A stretch of 64,000 bases of DNA, taken from contig NZ_JAJSAR010000002.1 of NCBI RefSeq assembly GCF_021729085.1, positions 868,001 to 932,000 of the forward strand, in the 5' to 3' direction. The position numbers were made by a program, and so were the translations under genes. The DNA is from Pseudohongiella sp. O18. GTDB taxonomy: Bacteria > Pseudomonadota > Gammaproteobacteria > Pseudomonadales > Pseudohongiellaceae. The notes beneath the pieces are model-generated. The model was not told where the DNA came from. It saw only the letters and a list, made by a program, of their open reading frames with translations, and did no database searches. Positions 1-10,240 of the stretch are shown piece after piece (position 1 is the stretch's first letter; each line of letters opens with the position of its first letter).

Positions 1-1592
<1,592 letters not shown>

Positions 1593-1599
1593 TTCAACG

Positions 1600-2340
1600 A
1601 TGAAAAGCGAGTGGAAAATGCCGATAAGAGTCGCTACTGGTCTATTGCGCTGGACAGGATTACTGGCAAGGCCAATAAGCATGCTGAGCGCGAGTCTGAT
1701 ACTGCTCGCCAGCCCCTCATGGGCGCAGGAAGGCAATTTGGCCACCATCGAAATTATTGATATTGAACACCGCAGCCCCAGCGAGATTCGCAACCAGCTG
1801 ACGCCGCTGTTGCATGAGCGCGGCTATATGGGGCAAATCGACAATAAATTGATTATTGCCACTACCGCAGCGAATCTCGACATTCTGCAACAACGCATTG
1901 AGACGCTTGATGTGCCACCTCGGCGCCTGATTGTCAGCGTCGACTTTGATTATCGCGAGCCGGGCACTGCCGCTGTGACGGACAGCATTGATGAAAATAC
2001 CGAAACAGCGGTAACGCCGGACCCGGCACCCGAACGTGTCCAGGCAGTTGAAGGTGAGGTTTTGACCTTCCGCTCCGCCAGCCCTGTCGATGACGCAGTT
2101 GAGGTTCCGGAAACGGATCCGGACGCTGAGCCCGGCGATGTGGGATCGAACATACAGCCACAACTGCTGATGACTGCGGAGATTGTGGAACAGCAGGCCC
2201 ACATCAGTGTGGCACTTGAAAACATCGACGGTTTTAGCGGCCAGCACACACTGCAGATACCACTGGGCCAGTGGTTTGTCATGAACCCGGATGCTGAGGG
2301 CCAGCCCATACTGGCCTTGCAGGTGGATGTCCTGCCCTGA
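1600..2340 (+). CDS. Exported protein with a secretin-N/NolW-like domain, function unknown
   Basis: I do not recognise a named gene here. The product has a hydrophobic stretch ending LLASPSWAQ, a likely signal peptide cleaved after SWA. It is followed by one module that looks like the short N domains of secretins: IEIIDIEHRSPSEIRNQL, then NKLIIATTAANLDILQQRI and LDVPPRRLIVSVDFD. The rest is acidic and low in complexity, with no secretin pore domain. It probably sits in the periplasm. The start is uncertain: ATG 1600, ATG 1618 and ATG 1681 are all in frame, and 1681 would give the most compact signal peptide. It overlaps the pabB start by one base (TGATG), so it forms an operon with roxA and pabB. 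Confidence 0.6.
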   Translation: MKSEWKMPIRVATGLLRWTGLLARPISMLSASLILLASPSWAQEGNLATIEIIDIEHRSPSEIRNQLTPLLHERGYMGQIDNKLIIATTAANLDILQQRIETLDVPPRRLIVSVDFDYREPGTAAVTDSIDENTETAVTPDPAPERVQAVEGEVLTFRSASPVDDAVEVPETDPDAEPGDVGSNIQPQLLMTAEIVEQQAHISVALENIDGFSGQHTLQIPLGQWFVMNPDAEGQPILALQVDVLP

Positions 2341-3776
2341 TGAGAGAGCAACTGACTCGCCGGCTTCCGTATCGGAAGGACAGTGAGTATCTGATTACTG
2401 CCATCGGCGCACTGCCCGGGGCATTCTGTCTGGATAGTGGCCTCACCCGTTACCCGCAGGGTCGTTTTGACATTCTGACAGCCCTTCCCAGCGCTACTGT
2501 CAATGTCAACCGCAACACCTCTGACGGCACTACCCGCCTCTACAAACGCCATTATGGCGAAAGCGACTGGCAAGCCCTGACAGGCACAGATTGGCGGCAG
2601 CTTGTCGAGGAGCTATTGGCTGCTCACCAACCGGCAGCAGCAGACATTGAGGCTCTTGCCGGACTGCCCTTTTGTGGCGGCCTGCTGGGCGCCTTGGCCT
2701 ACTCCGCGGATCAGACAACAATAAGCGGCTGGCGGGCTGATCATGACGATCCACTCGCCCAGGCCTTACTGGAGCTTCCGGAGACTCACATAGGCCTTTA
2801 TGAATGGGCGGTTATTGTCGATCATGAAAAACAACAGACCACACTGTTTTTCCTCAGTCGATGCCCGAGCGCTATTCGTGACCGCATTGAGCAGTGCCTG
2901 TCTGACCTCGAGCAATCGATCAGCCGCCCGCAGTTCAGTCTGCTGCATGCCTTCACGGCAGCGAGCAGTCATCTGGACTATCAACAGGCCTTCACTCGCC
3001 TGAATCACTGGATTCAGGCCGGAGACTGTTATCAGGCCAATCTGGCCATGGGATTTCAGGCCGGTTTCCGCGGCGAGCCGCTTGGCGCCTATCTGCGGCT
3101 GAGGCAGACCAGCCAGAGTCCATTCAGCGGATTCGTGCGGACCGAAACCGCCTCGATTCTCAGCCTGTCGCCTGAACGTTTCCTTTCAGTAAATGACAGA
3201 CAGGTCACAACACAGCCCATCAAGGGCACGCGCAGGCGCCATCCGAATGCCGCAGATGATGAATCGGCCCGGCTCGCGCTGCGCGACAGCGACAAGGACC
3301 AGGCAGAAAACCTGATGATTGTCGATCTGATGCGCAATGATCTGGGCAAAGTATGTGTGACTGGTTCTGTGAAAACACCTGAGCTATTTGCGGTGCACAG
3401 TTTTACCCATGTCCATCACCTGATCAGCACAGTGACCGGCGAGCTGCCAGCGGGCATCAGCCCGCTGGCGCTGCTGCAACACTGTTTCCCGGGGGGATCG
3501 ATAACTGGCGCTCCCAAAATCCGCGCCATGCAGATCATATCTGAGCTGGAACAGCGACCCCGAAGCTTTTACTGCGGCTCACTGTTCTATCTTGATCACA
3601 ACGGAAATTTTGACAGCAGTATCTGCATCCGGACGCTGGTTTGCGCCGACGATATGGTTTACTGCTGGGGTGGCGGCGGTGTCGTCGCCGATTCAGACTG
3701 TGATACTGAATACCAGGAGTGTCATGACAAAGTCACAGCCCTGATGCACAGCCTGGAAGCAAGAGGCGCTGACTGA
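2340..3776 (+). CDS. pabB: Aminodeoxychorismate synthase component I
   Basis: PabB (478 residues) aminates chorismate to 4-amino-4-deoxychorismate for p-aminobenzoate and folate synthesis, using ammonia from PabA. The chorismate-binding half carries the PIKGT signature (QPIKGTRRRHPNA), whose lysine is typical of PabB rather than TrpE. It also has MIVDLMRNDLGKV, PGGSITGAPKIRAMQII, and a C-terminal SICIRTLVC segment. The ATG shares its A with the upstream TGA stop, so translation is probably coupled. No pabA or pabC lies in the window, so the amidotransferase partner must be encoded elsewhere. The assignment is firm; TrpE is unlikely because of the PIKGT motif and gene context. Confidence 0.92.
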   Translation: MREQLTRRLPYRKDSEYLITAIGALPGAFCLDSGLTRYPQGRFDILTALPSATVNVNRNTSDGTTRLYKRHYGESDWQALTGTDWRQLVEELLAAHQPAAADIEALAGLPFCGGLLGALAYSADQTTISGWRADHDDPLAQALLELPETHIGLYEWAVIVDHEKQQTTLFFLSRCPSAIRDRIEQCLSDLEQSISRPQFSLLHAFTAASSHLDYQQAFTRLNHWIQAGDCYQANLAMGFQAGFRGEPLGAYLRLRQTSQSPFSGFVRTETASILSLSPERFLSVNDRQVTTQPIKGTRRRHPNAADDESARLALRDSDKDQAENLMIVDLMRNDLGKVCVTGSVKTPELFAVHSFTHVHHLISTVTGELPAGISPLALLQHCFPGGSITGAPKIRAMQIISELEQRPRSFYCGSLFYLDHNGNFDSSICIRTLVCADDMVYCWGGGGVVADSDCDTEYQECHDKVTALMHSLEARGAD

Positions 3777-3810
3777 CACACAGCAGCGCCCGCGATGTCT
3801 GGCTCAGGCG

Positions 3811-4428
3811 TCAGGGAGCCAGCTGACGGTTGCTGGCCTTTAGGAACTCAGCCTGCAGATCGGCGTATTCATGCACGGCCGGAAACTGTGGAAACTCACG
3901 AATCACATTCTCCGGCGCGCGGAACAGGATGCCTGCCTCAGCCTCGGAAAGCATCGTGGTATCGTTATAGGAATCACCAGCGGCGATGACACGATAGTTC
4001 AGTGAATGAAACGCTTTGACTGACTGGCGCTTCGGATCTTTCTGACGAATGTGATAGTTGACGATCATGCCCTGCTCGTCCGTTTCCAGGCGATGACAGA
4101 ATAAGGTCGGAAAACCCAGTTGACGCATCAGCGGTTGTGCAAACTCGTAGTAAGTATCAGACAGGATGACAAGCTGGAAGCGTTCCCGTAGCCAATCGAC
4201 AAACTCCTGCGCGCCGGGCATAGGTGACATGCCTGCGATGACTTCCTGAATATCCGGCAGACCGAGCTTGTGTTCACGCAGAATGCGCAGACGCTGCTGC
4301 ATCAGCACATCATAATCCGGAATATCCCGCGTCGTTGCCCGCAGTTCATCGATTCCAGTGCGCTCTGCAAAATCGATCCAGATTTCCGGAATCAATACTC
4401 CTTCCAGGTCAAGACAGGCTAGTTCCAC
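3811..4428 (-). CDS. thrH: ThrH-type phosphoserine phosphatase / homoserine kinase
   Basis: This 205-residue HAD hydrolase matches the Pseudomonas ThrH family, which dephosphorylates phosphoserine and can transfer the phosphate to homoserine. The nucleophile motif is LDLEGVLIPEIW with D7. Motif II lies in LVILSDTYYEF, and motif III/IV in AAGDSYNDTTML. The length fits the family and is shorter than SerB. It is convergent with pabB, only 34 bases away, and divergent from cysH. The cluster therefore touches serine and cysteine metabolism from both sides. The family call is strong; which of the two reactions matters in the cell cannot be read from the sequence. Confidence 0.88.
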   Translation of the reverse strand: MELACLDLEGVLIPEIWIDFAERTGIDELRATTRDIPDYDVLMQQRLRILREHKLGLPDIQEVIAGMSPMPGAQEFVDWLRERFQLVILSDTYYEFAQPLMRQLGFPTLFCHRLETDEQGMIVNYHIRQKDPKRQSVKAFHSLNYRVIAAGDSYNDTTMLSEAEAGILFRAPENVIREFPQFPAVHEYADLQAEFLKASNRQLAP

Positions 4429-4549
4429 GCGGCATTCCTCATTAGCTTATTAGAATAAATCACAAAACAGGCGGCGATTTTAGCGGTTTGCCCGCTGTCT
4501 TGCCAGTCGCCCTCATGTATCATGTGCGCAATTTTTGTCGAGGACCATC

Positions 4550-5281
4550 ATGATCACTCCGGACAACATTGCAGAATACAATGCGCGTTTCCAGCAGATG
4601 GAACCCAGGGATATCCTGAAAGAGATACTGCCAGCCATTCCCAATATCACCCTGTCGTTCAGTGGTGCCGAAGACGTTGCCTTACTGGCCATGGCCTGCA
4701 AACTAAAACCCGACCTCGCCGTGTTCACACTGGACACGGGGCGCCTGCATCCTCAGACCTATCAGTTCATAGAGAAAGTCAGGGAAACTTTTGGCATCTC
4801 GATAGAGTTCATGTATCCGGACACCCGCGCGATCGAAAAACTGACCCGGGAGAAAGGTCTGTTCAGTTTCTACAAGGATGGTCATGAAGAGTGCTGCGCC
4901 ATTCGCAAAACTGAACCTCTGCGCCGCAAACTGGCGACCGTGGATGCCTGGATCACAGGCCAGCGACGCGACCAGAGCCCGACCCGCGCCCAGGTGCCAG
5001 TCGCCCAGCTCGACACTACGTTCGCAGCCTCTGGCAAGACATTGCTCAAGTTCAATCCGTTTGCCAACTGGAGCTCAGCAGACGTGTGGAACTACATCCG
5101 CATGTTCGACATTCCCTACAACGCTCTGCATGATCAGGGCTTCATCAGTATCGGATGTGAACCCTGCACGCGCCCGGTAGGACCCAATCAGCACGAACGT
5201 GAAGGTCGCTGGTGGTGGGAAGAAGCAACTGCCAAAGAATGCGGCCTGCACAAGGTCAATCTGGCAACTGACCTGAGCTGA
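4550..5281 (+). CDS. cysH: Assimilatory adenylyl-sulfate (APS) reductase
   Basis: CysH (243 residues) reduces activated sulfate to sulfite in cysteine synthesis. Two cysteine pairs, C115-C116 in HEECCAIRKTEPL and C203-C206 in SIGCEPCTRP, are the ligands of the [4Fe-4S] cluster found in APS-type enzymes. Enterobacterial PAPS reductases lack them. The catalytic cysteine is C231 in KECGLHK, and the nucleotide loop is LSFSGAEDVALL. I chose ATG 4550 over an upstream TTG because GAGG lies six bases before it. The 3' end overlaps the 3' end of cysB by 26 bases on the opposite strand. The substrate preference (APS) is inferred from the cysteine pairs. Confidence 0.92.
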   Translation: MITPDNIAEYNARFQQMEPRDILKEILPAIPNITLSFSGAEDVALLAMACKLKPDLAVFTLDTGRLHPQTYQFIEKVRETFGISIEFMYPDTRAIEKLTREKGLFSFYKDGHEECCAIRKTEPLRRKLATVDAWITGQRRDQSPTRAQVPVAQLDTTFAASGKTLLKFNPFANWSSADVWNYIRMFDIPYNALHDQGFISIGCEPCTRPVGPNQHEREGRWWWEEATAKECGLHKVNLATDLS

Positions 5282-6275
5282 CCGGCGCCGACTGACCAAT
5301 ACCCAGCGCCGGAATCGGCGTATTGGCGAACAGCAGGTCGACATCGGCCTGGCTCTGGCACTGCAGCACCTGCTCAACGACTGGCCGTTGAAGATGGTCC
5401 GCAAACATGGCGATAAACTCGTACATGTAGGCCCGCAGGACGGTGCCGCGCCGAAAACCGATCCGCGTCACACTATAATCGAACAAATGGCTGGCATCGA
5501 GCGCTACCAGATCGGTGTCCTTGTCACTATCGTAAGCCATTCCAGCCACTATACCAATGCCCATCCCGAGCCGGACATAGGTCTTGATCACATCAGCATC
5601 CGCCGCCGTGAATACCACGCGCGGCTGAAGGCCCTGCGACGCGAAGGCATCATCAAGACGCGAGCGACCGGTAAAACCGAGCACGTAGGTGACCAGTGGA
5701 AAACGCGCCAGATCTGCCAGTGATATTTTTGAAACGCCAACCAGAGCATGATCTTTTGGGACCAGAACCACACGATTCCATCGATAACACGGCATCATCA
5801 TCAGGTCGCTGAATTTTTCCATGGCTTCGGTGGCTATCGCAAAATCTGCCGTACCCTTGGCAGCCAGTTCGGCAATCTGTATGGGCGTCCCCTGATGCAG
5901 CTGAAGTGAGACACCTGGATACTTTTCAATAAACTGGGAAATGACCGGCGGCAGAACATAACGACTCTGCGTGTGGGTAGTGGCCAGCGACAGACTACCG
6001 GATGTAGCGTCACTGAACTCCGCCGCGGTGCGCTTGATATTTCCGGCCTGATGCAGCAGCTCGCGGGCCTGCGCTACAATCACTTCGCCGGCAGCTGTCA
6101 ATCCGGAAATGTGTTTGCCGTTGCGAACAAAAATCTGTACCCCCAGTTCGTCCTCCAGCGCCAGTATCTGTTTGCTGACACCCGATTGCGAGGTGTGCAT
6201 GCGATCAGCAGCAGCTGATACATTCAGTCCACACGAAGCCACTTCGGTGATGTAACGCAACTGTTGCAGCTTCAT
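5256..6275 (-). CDS. cysB: LysR-type regulator of cysteine/sulfur assimilation
   Basis: CysB (339 residues) activates sulfate-assimilation genes in response to N-acetylserine or O-acetylserine. The N-terminal winged helix-turn-helix begins MKLQQLRYITEVA and contains AAADRMHTSQSGVSKQI. The effector domain follows from about residue 90, with TTHTQSRYVLPPVISQF and GMGIGIVAGMAY, both typical of CysB/Cbl. The C-terminal tail after about residue 305 is lineage-specific. It is convergent with its likely target cysH and overlaps it by 26 bases. The 5'-nucleotidase gene ends only five bases upstream on the same strand, so read-through from that gene is likely. CysB is favoured over Cbl by context. Confidence 0.9.
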   Translation of the reverse strand: MKLQQLRYITEVASCGLNVSAAADRMHTSQSGVSKQILALEDELGVQIFVRNGKHISGLTAAGEVIVAQARELLHQAGNIKRTAAEFSDATSGSLSLATTHTQSRYVLPPVISQFIEKYPGVSLQLHQGTPIQIAELAAKGTADFAIATEAMEKFSDLMMMPCYRWNRVVLVPKDHALVGVSKISLADLARFPLVTYVLGFTGRSRLDDAFASQGLQPRVVFTAADADVIKTYVRLGMGIGIVAGMAYDSDKDTDLVALDASHLFDYSVTRIGFRRGTVLRAYMYEFIAMFADHLQRPVVEQVLQCQSQADVDLLFANTPIPALGIGQSAPVSSGQLPD

Positions 6276-6280
6276 CCTGA

Positions 6281-7222
6281 TCAGTCCTTTTTGTCTGCTG
6301 TCCGCTGGGAAATTTTTTCGTTGGCAACACCATGCGGTACGTGTCCGGTCGCCACATGTTCACGGGCCGAGTCGCAATGCGCCTCCTGATCATCAAAAAA
6401 CACATCGGCGTCAAAAGCTTTCAGGAACACTCCCTTAGCCATTCCACCCAGGAACAATGACTCATCAATGCGTATATTCCAGGCTCTCAGTGTTTTCACG
6501 ACCCGCTCATGTGCAGGCGCTGAACGTGCTGTGACCAGGCAGGTGCGAATCGGGGAAAGCCCTGGCGGGAACTGCATCTGCAATTGCTGCAAAGCCGCCA
6601 GAAAGGGTTTGAACGGACCGCCCGACAGCGGCTGATTGGCGGACTTCTTTTCGCTTTTGGCAAATGCCTCGAGACCCTGCGACTTGTAGATCCGTTCTGC
6701 CTCATCCGAAAAAAGCACGGCGTCCCCGTCAAACGCAAATTTGACCTGCGTATCACTGGCAGCCTGCGGGGCTGATGGCAGGATTGTCGCTGCTGCCACA
6801 CCCTGCTCCAGCGCCTGACGCACATCGGCGCCATCCATGGAAAGAAACAGATGGCAATTAAAAGGAGAAATATACCGGTAAGGACTCATGCCACCAGAGA
6901 AAGCGGCCCGGATGATGGGCAGACCATAATGCTCGATGGAGTTAAAAACCCGCAAACCAGTGTCGGCACTGTTACGGGACAGCAGAATCACCTCAACCCG
7001 CTGGGTATCGAGCAGGGTATTTAAATGCAGCAGCTTTTTGACCAGATTGAACGCGCCACCAGGCTGTAACGGTTCATTCTCATGTTCGATCTGGTACTGC
7101 TGATAGGCTTCCAGGCCCTTTTCTTCATAGATCACATGACTGTCATTCAGATCAAACAGCGCTCGTGACGATATCGCGATAACCAGTTTGTCCACGGCCT
7201 GCTGTACTCGGGTCTGCGCCAT
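6281..7222 (-). CDS. 5'-nucleotidase of the PF06189 family
   Basis: This 313-residue protein resembles the bacterial relatives of cytosolic IMP/AMP 5'-nucleotidase I, which release nucleosides from nucleoside monophosphates. Characteristic segments are LVIAISSRALFDL near the N-terminus, EVILLSRNSADTGLRVFNSI, and the HAD-like FAFDGDAVLFSDEAERIY with a DxD pair. GMAKGVFLKAFDADVFFDDQ lies near the C-terminus. I chose ATG 7222 because AGGGAA precedes it. A longer frame up to 7297 would run into the start of the divergent patatin gene. It lies immediately upstream of cysB on the same strand. The family call is good; the preferred nucleotide is unknown. Confidence 0.82.
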   Translation of the reverse strand: MAQTRVQQAVDKLVIAISSRALFDLNDSHVIYEEKGLEAYQQYQIEHENEPLQPGGAFNLVKKLLHLNTLLDTQRVEVILLSRNSADTGLRVFNSIEHYGLPIIRAAFSGGMSPYRYISPFNCHLFLSMDGADVRQALEQGVAAATILPSAPQAASDTQVKFAFDGDAVLFSDEAERIYKSQGLEAFAKSEKKSANQPLSGGPFKPFLAALQQLQMQFPPGLSPIRTCLVTARSAPAHERVVKTLRAWNIRIDESLFLGGMAKGVFLKAFDADVFFDDQEAHCDSAREHVATGHVPHGVANEKISQRTADKKD

Positions 7223-7290
7223 AAAGTTCCCTGTCGTATGCAAATACCTACCGAGCCGGTAGAATTTGTTCTGGTTGCGAAGGGAATCAT

Positions 7291-8436
7291 ATGACAAGCG
7301 AACGTTCTGTTAAACAACAATCCCCACAAAAGTCCTCACCGGCCATAGCGCTGGTACTGTCGGGAGGTGGTGCCAGGGCAGCCTATCAGGTTGGAGCACT
7401 GCGCGGCATTGCTCGTCTGCTGGACAAAGATGTCCCCAATCCCTTCAGCATTATATCCGGCACCTCAGCTGGCGCATTAAATGCGACCGGTCTGGCCACC
7501 CATGCACACCGGCTGCGCACCGGCATCCGTGTGCTTGAATATATCTGGGGAAATATTCAAAGCGATCAGATTTACAGACTGGATTCGGCGGGCCTGATCA
7601 GCAGTGCCTCGAACTGGGTCTTTTCGTTTCTCACCAACCGTGGACGGCGCGTGCCCGCATCACTTTTGGACAATTCGCCGCTCGAAGAGCTGCTCAGACA
7701 AGTGCTCAGGCTTGAACGGATCAATGCCAACATGGAAGCCGGTTACCTGGACAGCCTGGTAGTCACCGCCTCTGGTTATACCAGTGGGAATTCAGTTTCA
7801 TTTTTTCAATCGGTCAACAACATCGAAAACTGGTCTCGTGCTCATCGGGTAGGAATTCGAACAGAGCTGCGGCACATGCACCTGCTTGCCTCCACAGCAA
7901 TACCTACGCTGTTCCCGGCAGTAAGAATTGAACAGCAATATTACGGCGATGGCGCGATCCGCCAGTTGGCACCCTTAAGTCCCGCCATACACATGGGAGC
8001 GGATCGCATACTGGCGATTGGCGTCAGCGGCGCAGCAACACGCCGGGATCCGCATCCGGAACAGCTTGTGCAGCCTTCGTTATCGCAGATAATCGGACAC
8101 GTGCTCAACAGTGCATTTGTCGATACGCTTGAAAGTGATATGGCCGTGCTGGAGCGCTACAACCAATTGTTGCCGTACTGCACAGATCAGGAGTCGCTGG
8201 GCATACGTCCAGTCAAGTTGCTGGATATCACGCCGAGTCAGGATCTGAATCGACTGGCTGAGGATTACTTTACATCCCTGCCACGAACAATACGCATGTT
8301 CATCCGCGACACAAATTCCAGTTCAATTGCCAGTCTGTTGATGTTCGAGAAGGAGTACTGCAAACAGCTCATGGATCTTGGCGTCGCGGATGCCATGGCA
8401 AAACGCGAGCAGATCCATGAATTCTTCAAGGCTTAA
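7291..8436 (+). CDS. Patatin-like phospholipase
   Basis: This 381-residue protein has the patatin fold with a Ser-Asp dyad. The oxyanion-hole glycines are in LVLSGGGARAAYQVGALRG. The nucleophile is S59 in the GTSAG elbow, and the catalytic aspartate is D220 in YYGDGAIRQLAP. It most likely hydrolyses acyl chains from phospholipids or related lipids. There is no signal peptide or outer-membrane barrel, so it is not a PlpD-type autotransporter and should act in the cytoplasm or at the inner face of the membrane. It is divergent from the nucleotidase gene, with 68 bases between the start codons. Family confidence is high; substrate and role are unknown. Confidence 0.88.
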   Translation: MTSERSVKQQSPQKSSPAIALVLSGGGARAAYQVGALRGIARLLDKDVPNPFSIISGTSAGALNATGLATHAHRLRTGIRVLEYIWGNIQSDQIYRLDSAGLISSASNWVFSFLTNRGRRVPASLLDNSPLEELLRQVLRLERINANMEAGYLDSLVVTASGYTSGNSVSFFQSVNNIENWSRAHRVGIRTELRHMHLLASTAIPTLFPAVRIEQQYYGDGAIRQLAPLSPAIHMGADRILAIGVSGAATRRDPHPEQLVQPSLSQIIGHVLNSAFVDTLESDMAVLERYNQLLPYCTDQESLGIRPVKLLDITPSQDLNRLAEDYFTSLPRTIRMFIRDTNSSSIASLLMFEKEYCKQLMDLGVADAMAKREQIHEFFKA

Positions 8437-8439
8437 TTA

Positions 8440-8550
8440 TTAGAAAGAATAACCATAACCAAGGATGATTTTGTCTTCATGGCTGATGCCCAGGCCAAGT
8501 TAGGGTTCCAGACCGCTTGTGGCGCACCATTTAAGTGCATTAAGAGGGGT
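8440..8550 (-). pseudogene. Possible remnant of an outer-membrane beta-barrel C-terminus
   Basis: Read on the reverse strand, this stretch encodes LGLGISHEDKIILGYGYSF followed by a double stop. It ends in the alternating aromatic pattern with a terminal phenylalanine that marks outer-membrane barrel proteins. An in-frame TAA at 8500-8502 interrupts the frame just upstream. Beyond it the frame continues for only a short way before the yebE-like gene, with no start codon. It reads like the tail of a lost barrel gene between the patatin and yebE-like genes. The match is short and could be chance. Confidence 0.3.
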
Positions 8551-8566
8551 GGTTGCGCTGATATGG

Positions 8567-8597
8567 CGCCAGTGTGCACAATGATGGCACACTGGCG
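8567..8597. terminator. Perfect 11-bp hairpin between convergent genes
   Basis: The arms at 8567-8577 and 8587-8597 (CGCCAGTGTGC and its complement) pair perfectly around a nine-base loop. It sits eight bases past the stop of the reverse-strand yebE-like gene and faces the patatin gene. There is no T-run on either side, so it may be a factor-assisted terminator or an mRNA-stabilising stem. Confidence 0.45.
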
Positions 8598-8604
8598 TGG
8601 GCAA

Positions 8605-9300
8605 TCATGCCAATTGGTGGTCCAGATGTGCGACCAGTTCAGCTGGCAGTTGCAGGCGATGGGCGAGCACTTCGAGATAGGCGCGTTCAGCAGGATGGTC
8701 GACATCAATCGCAGCGCGCGATACCAGATAGAGCTCTGAGGCCTGCTCTATACCCTGGGTAGCGGCAACCAGCGCATCAAGGTCGACCGGTTTGCGCAAG
8801 GCATCAAACACAAAACCTTTGCTTTCTGCATCCAGTGCCATTTTTTCAACCTGCTCGAATATGGCGCTCTGTTCCTGTGCATCGATATGACCATCAGCCT
8901 TGGCCGCTGCAATCATGGCTGTTATCAACGTAAGCGAAAAATTCTGACTGGCCGGAGAGTGGTCAGCATTGGGCAGAAACTTTGGATCCACATTGTTCAT
9001 GTCTGCTGGCGAGGCCACTGGAGCGGTGGCCACCTGCTTGCCCTGCTGCCAGTTTTGATAGGCTTTGTAAGCAAGCGCACCCGCCGCCGCTGCGCCGCCA
9101 TAGCCGATCATGCCACCAGCCATCTTACGCATTTTTTTATTGCCGACCAGCAGCCCCAGTATGCCACCAGCAGCAGCGCCCTTCACAAAGCTGCCCTTGC
9201 CGGCGCCGCCCTGCCCCATGCCGCCCATGCCAGCTTGCCCCTGAGATGTGTTTTGCCCACTGCCCAAAAACTGTTCAAACAAACGGTTCGTATCTATCAC
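8605..9300 (-). CDS. DUF533/YebE-like membrane-associated protein with TerB-type helical domain
   Basis: The 231-residue product starts with a glycine-, methionine- and glutamine-rich segment (about residues 14-40). Glycine-rich hydrophobic stretches follow (KGAAAGGILGLLVGNK and GGMIGYGGAAAAGALAYKAY) and probably touch or cross the inner membrane. The C-terminal half from about residue 118 is a TerB-like helical domain with the acidic motif AAKADGHIDAQEQ. This layout matches YebE/DUF533 proteins, whose function is not established. The gene is divergent from map, with a 144-base spacer holding a promoter-like sequence. No tellurite genes are nearby. The family call is good; a role cannot be stated. 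Confidence 0.78.
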   Translation of the reverse strand: MIDTNRLFEQFLGSGQNTSQGQAGMGGMGQGGAGKGSFVKGAAAGGILGLLVGNKKMRKMAGGMIGYGGAAAAGALAYKAYQNWQQGKQVATAPVASPADMNNVDPKFLPNADHSPASQNFSLTLITAMIAAAKADGHIDAQEQSAIFEQVEKMALDAESKGFVFDALRKPVDLDALVAATQGIEQASELYLVSRAAIDVDHPAERAYLEVLAHRLQLPAELVAHLDHQLA

Positions 9301-9384
9301 TACTGACTCCTCTTATGGGTTTGGCATGCGTCGACGATCATGCAATTAGCCGTACTACCTTGTCAGGGACCGGCGGATGGCGGG

Positions 9385-9413
9385 TTTCCCTTCCCAGTGT
9401 AAAAACATACAAT
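9385..9413 (+). promoter_or_regulatory. Sigma-70-like promoter for map and downstream genes
   Basis: A -10 hexamer TACAAT (9408-9413) lies 17 bases downstream of a weak -35, TTTCCC (9385-9390). The start codon of map is about 30 bases further on. The -10 matches five of six consensus bases; the -35 is poor, so this is a tentative call. Confidence 0.4.
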
Positions 9414-9444
9414 AGTGGCCTTCGAGTATACAGAGAGCAGTAGC

Positions 9445-10218
9445 ATGGCGGTATCGATAAAGACGGCAGATGATATCCAGAAAATGCGGGTGGCCGGCAG
9501 GCTGGCTGCAGAGGTTCTGGAGATGATTGGGGAACATGTCAAACCGGGAATCAGTACCGGCGAGCTGGACCGCATCTGTCACGATTATATTGTCAACGTC
9601 CAGCAGGCGGTGCCCGCCCCACTGAACTACAATGGCTTTCCAAAATCCATCTGTACCTCACTGAATCACGTGGTCTGCCATGGCATTCCCAGTGACAGCA
9701 AGATTCTCAAAAACGGTGACATCCTGAACATCGACATTACTGTCATCAAAGACGGTTTTCACGGTGATACCAGCAAAATGTTCCTTGTCGGCGAGGTCGC
9801 TCCGCACGCCAAACGGCTGATCAACGTCACACAGGAATGCCTGTACAAGGCCATCGCACTGGTCCGCCCCGGTGTTCGACTTGGCGATATTGGTCATGTC
9901 ATCCAGGTTCATGCCGAGAGCAACAACTATTCGGTGGTTCGCGAATATTGCGGTCACGGTATTGGGCGGATCTTTCACGAAGACCCGCAGGTTCTCCACT
10001 ATGGCAAACCCGACACCGGGCTGGTGTTACAGGAAGGCATGACTTTCACCATCGAGCCGATGATAAACCTGGGCGCTCGCCATACCAAGTTATCGAAAGC
10101 TGACGGCTGGACAGTGACCACCAAGGACCGACGCTTGTCCGCACAGTGGGAACATACTCTGGCAGTGACGTCAGATGGTTGTGAAGTGCTGACCAGGCGC
10201 CACGAAGAATCTTTCTGA
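9445..10218 (+). CDS. map: Methionine aminopeptidase, type I
   Basis: Map (257 residues) removes the initiator methionine from new proteins in the cytosol. All five metal ligands are visible: D97 in LNIDITV, D108 in FHGDTSKMF, H171 in YCGHGIG, E204 in TIEPM and E236 in QWEHT. This is nearly the same numbering as the E. coli enzyme. I chose ATG 9445, with GAGAG seven bases upstream, rather than an in-frame earlier codon, because the conserved N-terminus begins there. It is followed after 22 bases by glnD. The common neighbour rpsB is not present on the upstream side. The assignment is secure. Confidence 0.96.
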   Translation: MAVSIKTADDIQKMRVAGRLAAEVLEMIGEHVKPGISTGELDRICHDYIVNVQQAVPAPLNYNGFPKSICTSLNHVVCHGIPSDSKILKNGDILNIDITVIKDGFHGDTSKMFLVGEVAPHAKRLINVTQECLYKAIALVRPGVRLGDIGHVIQVHAESNNYSVVREYCGHGIGRIFHEDPQVLHYGKPDTGLVLQEGMTFTIEPMINLGARHTKLSKADGWTVTTKDRRLSAQWEHTLAVTSDGCEVLTRRHEESF

Positions 10219-10240
10219 ATTTTCTGACAGGAACCAATGC

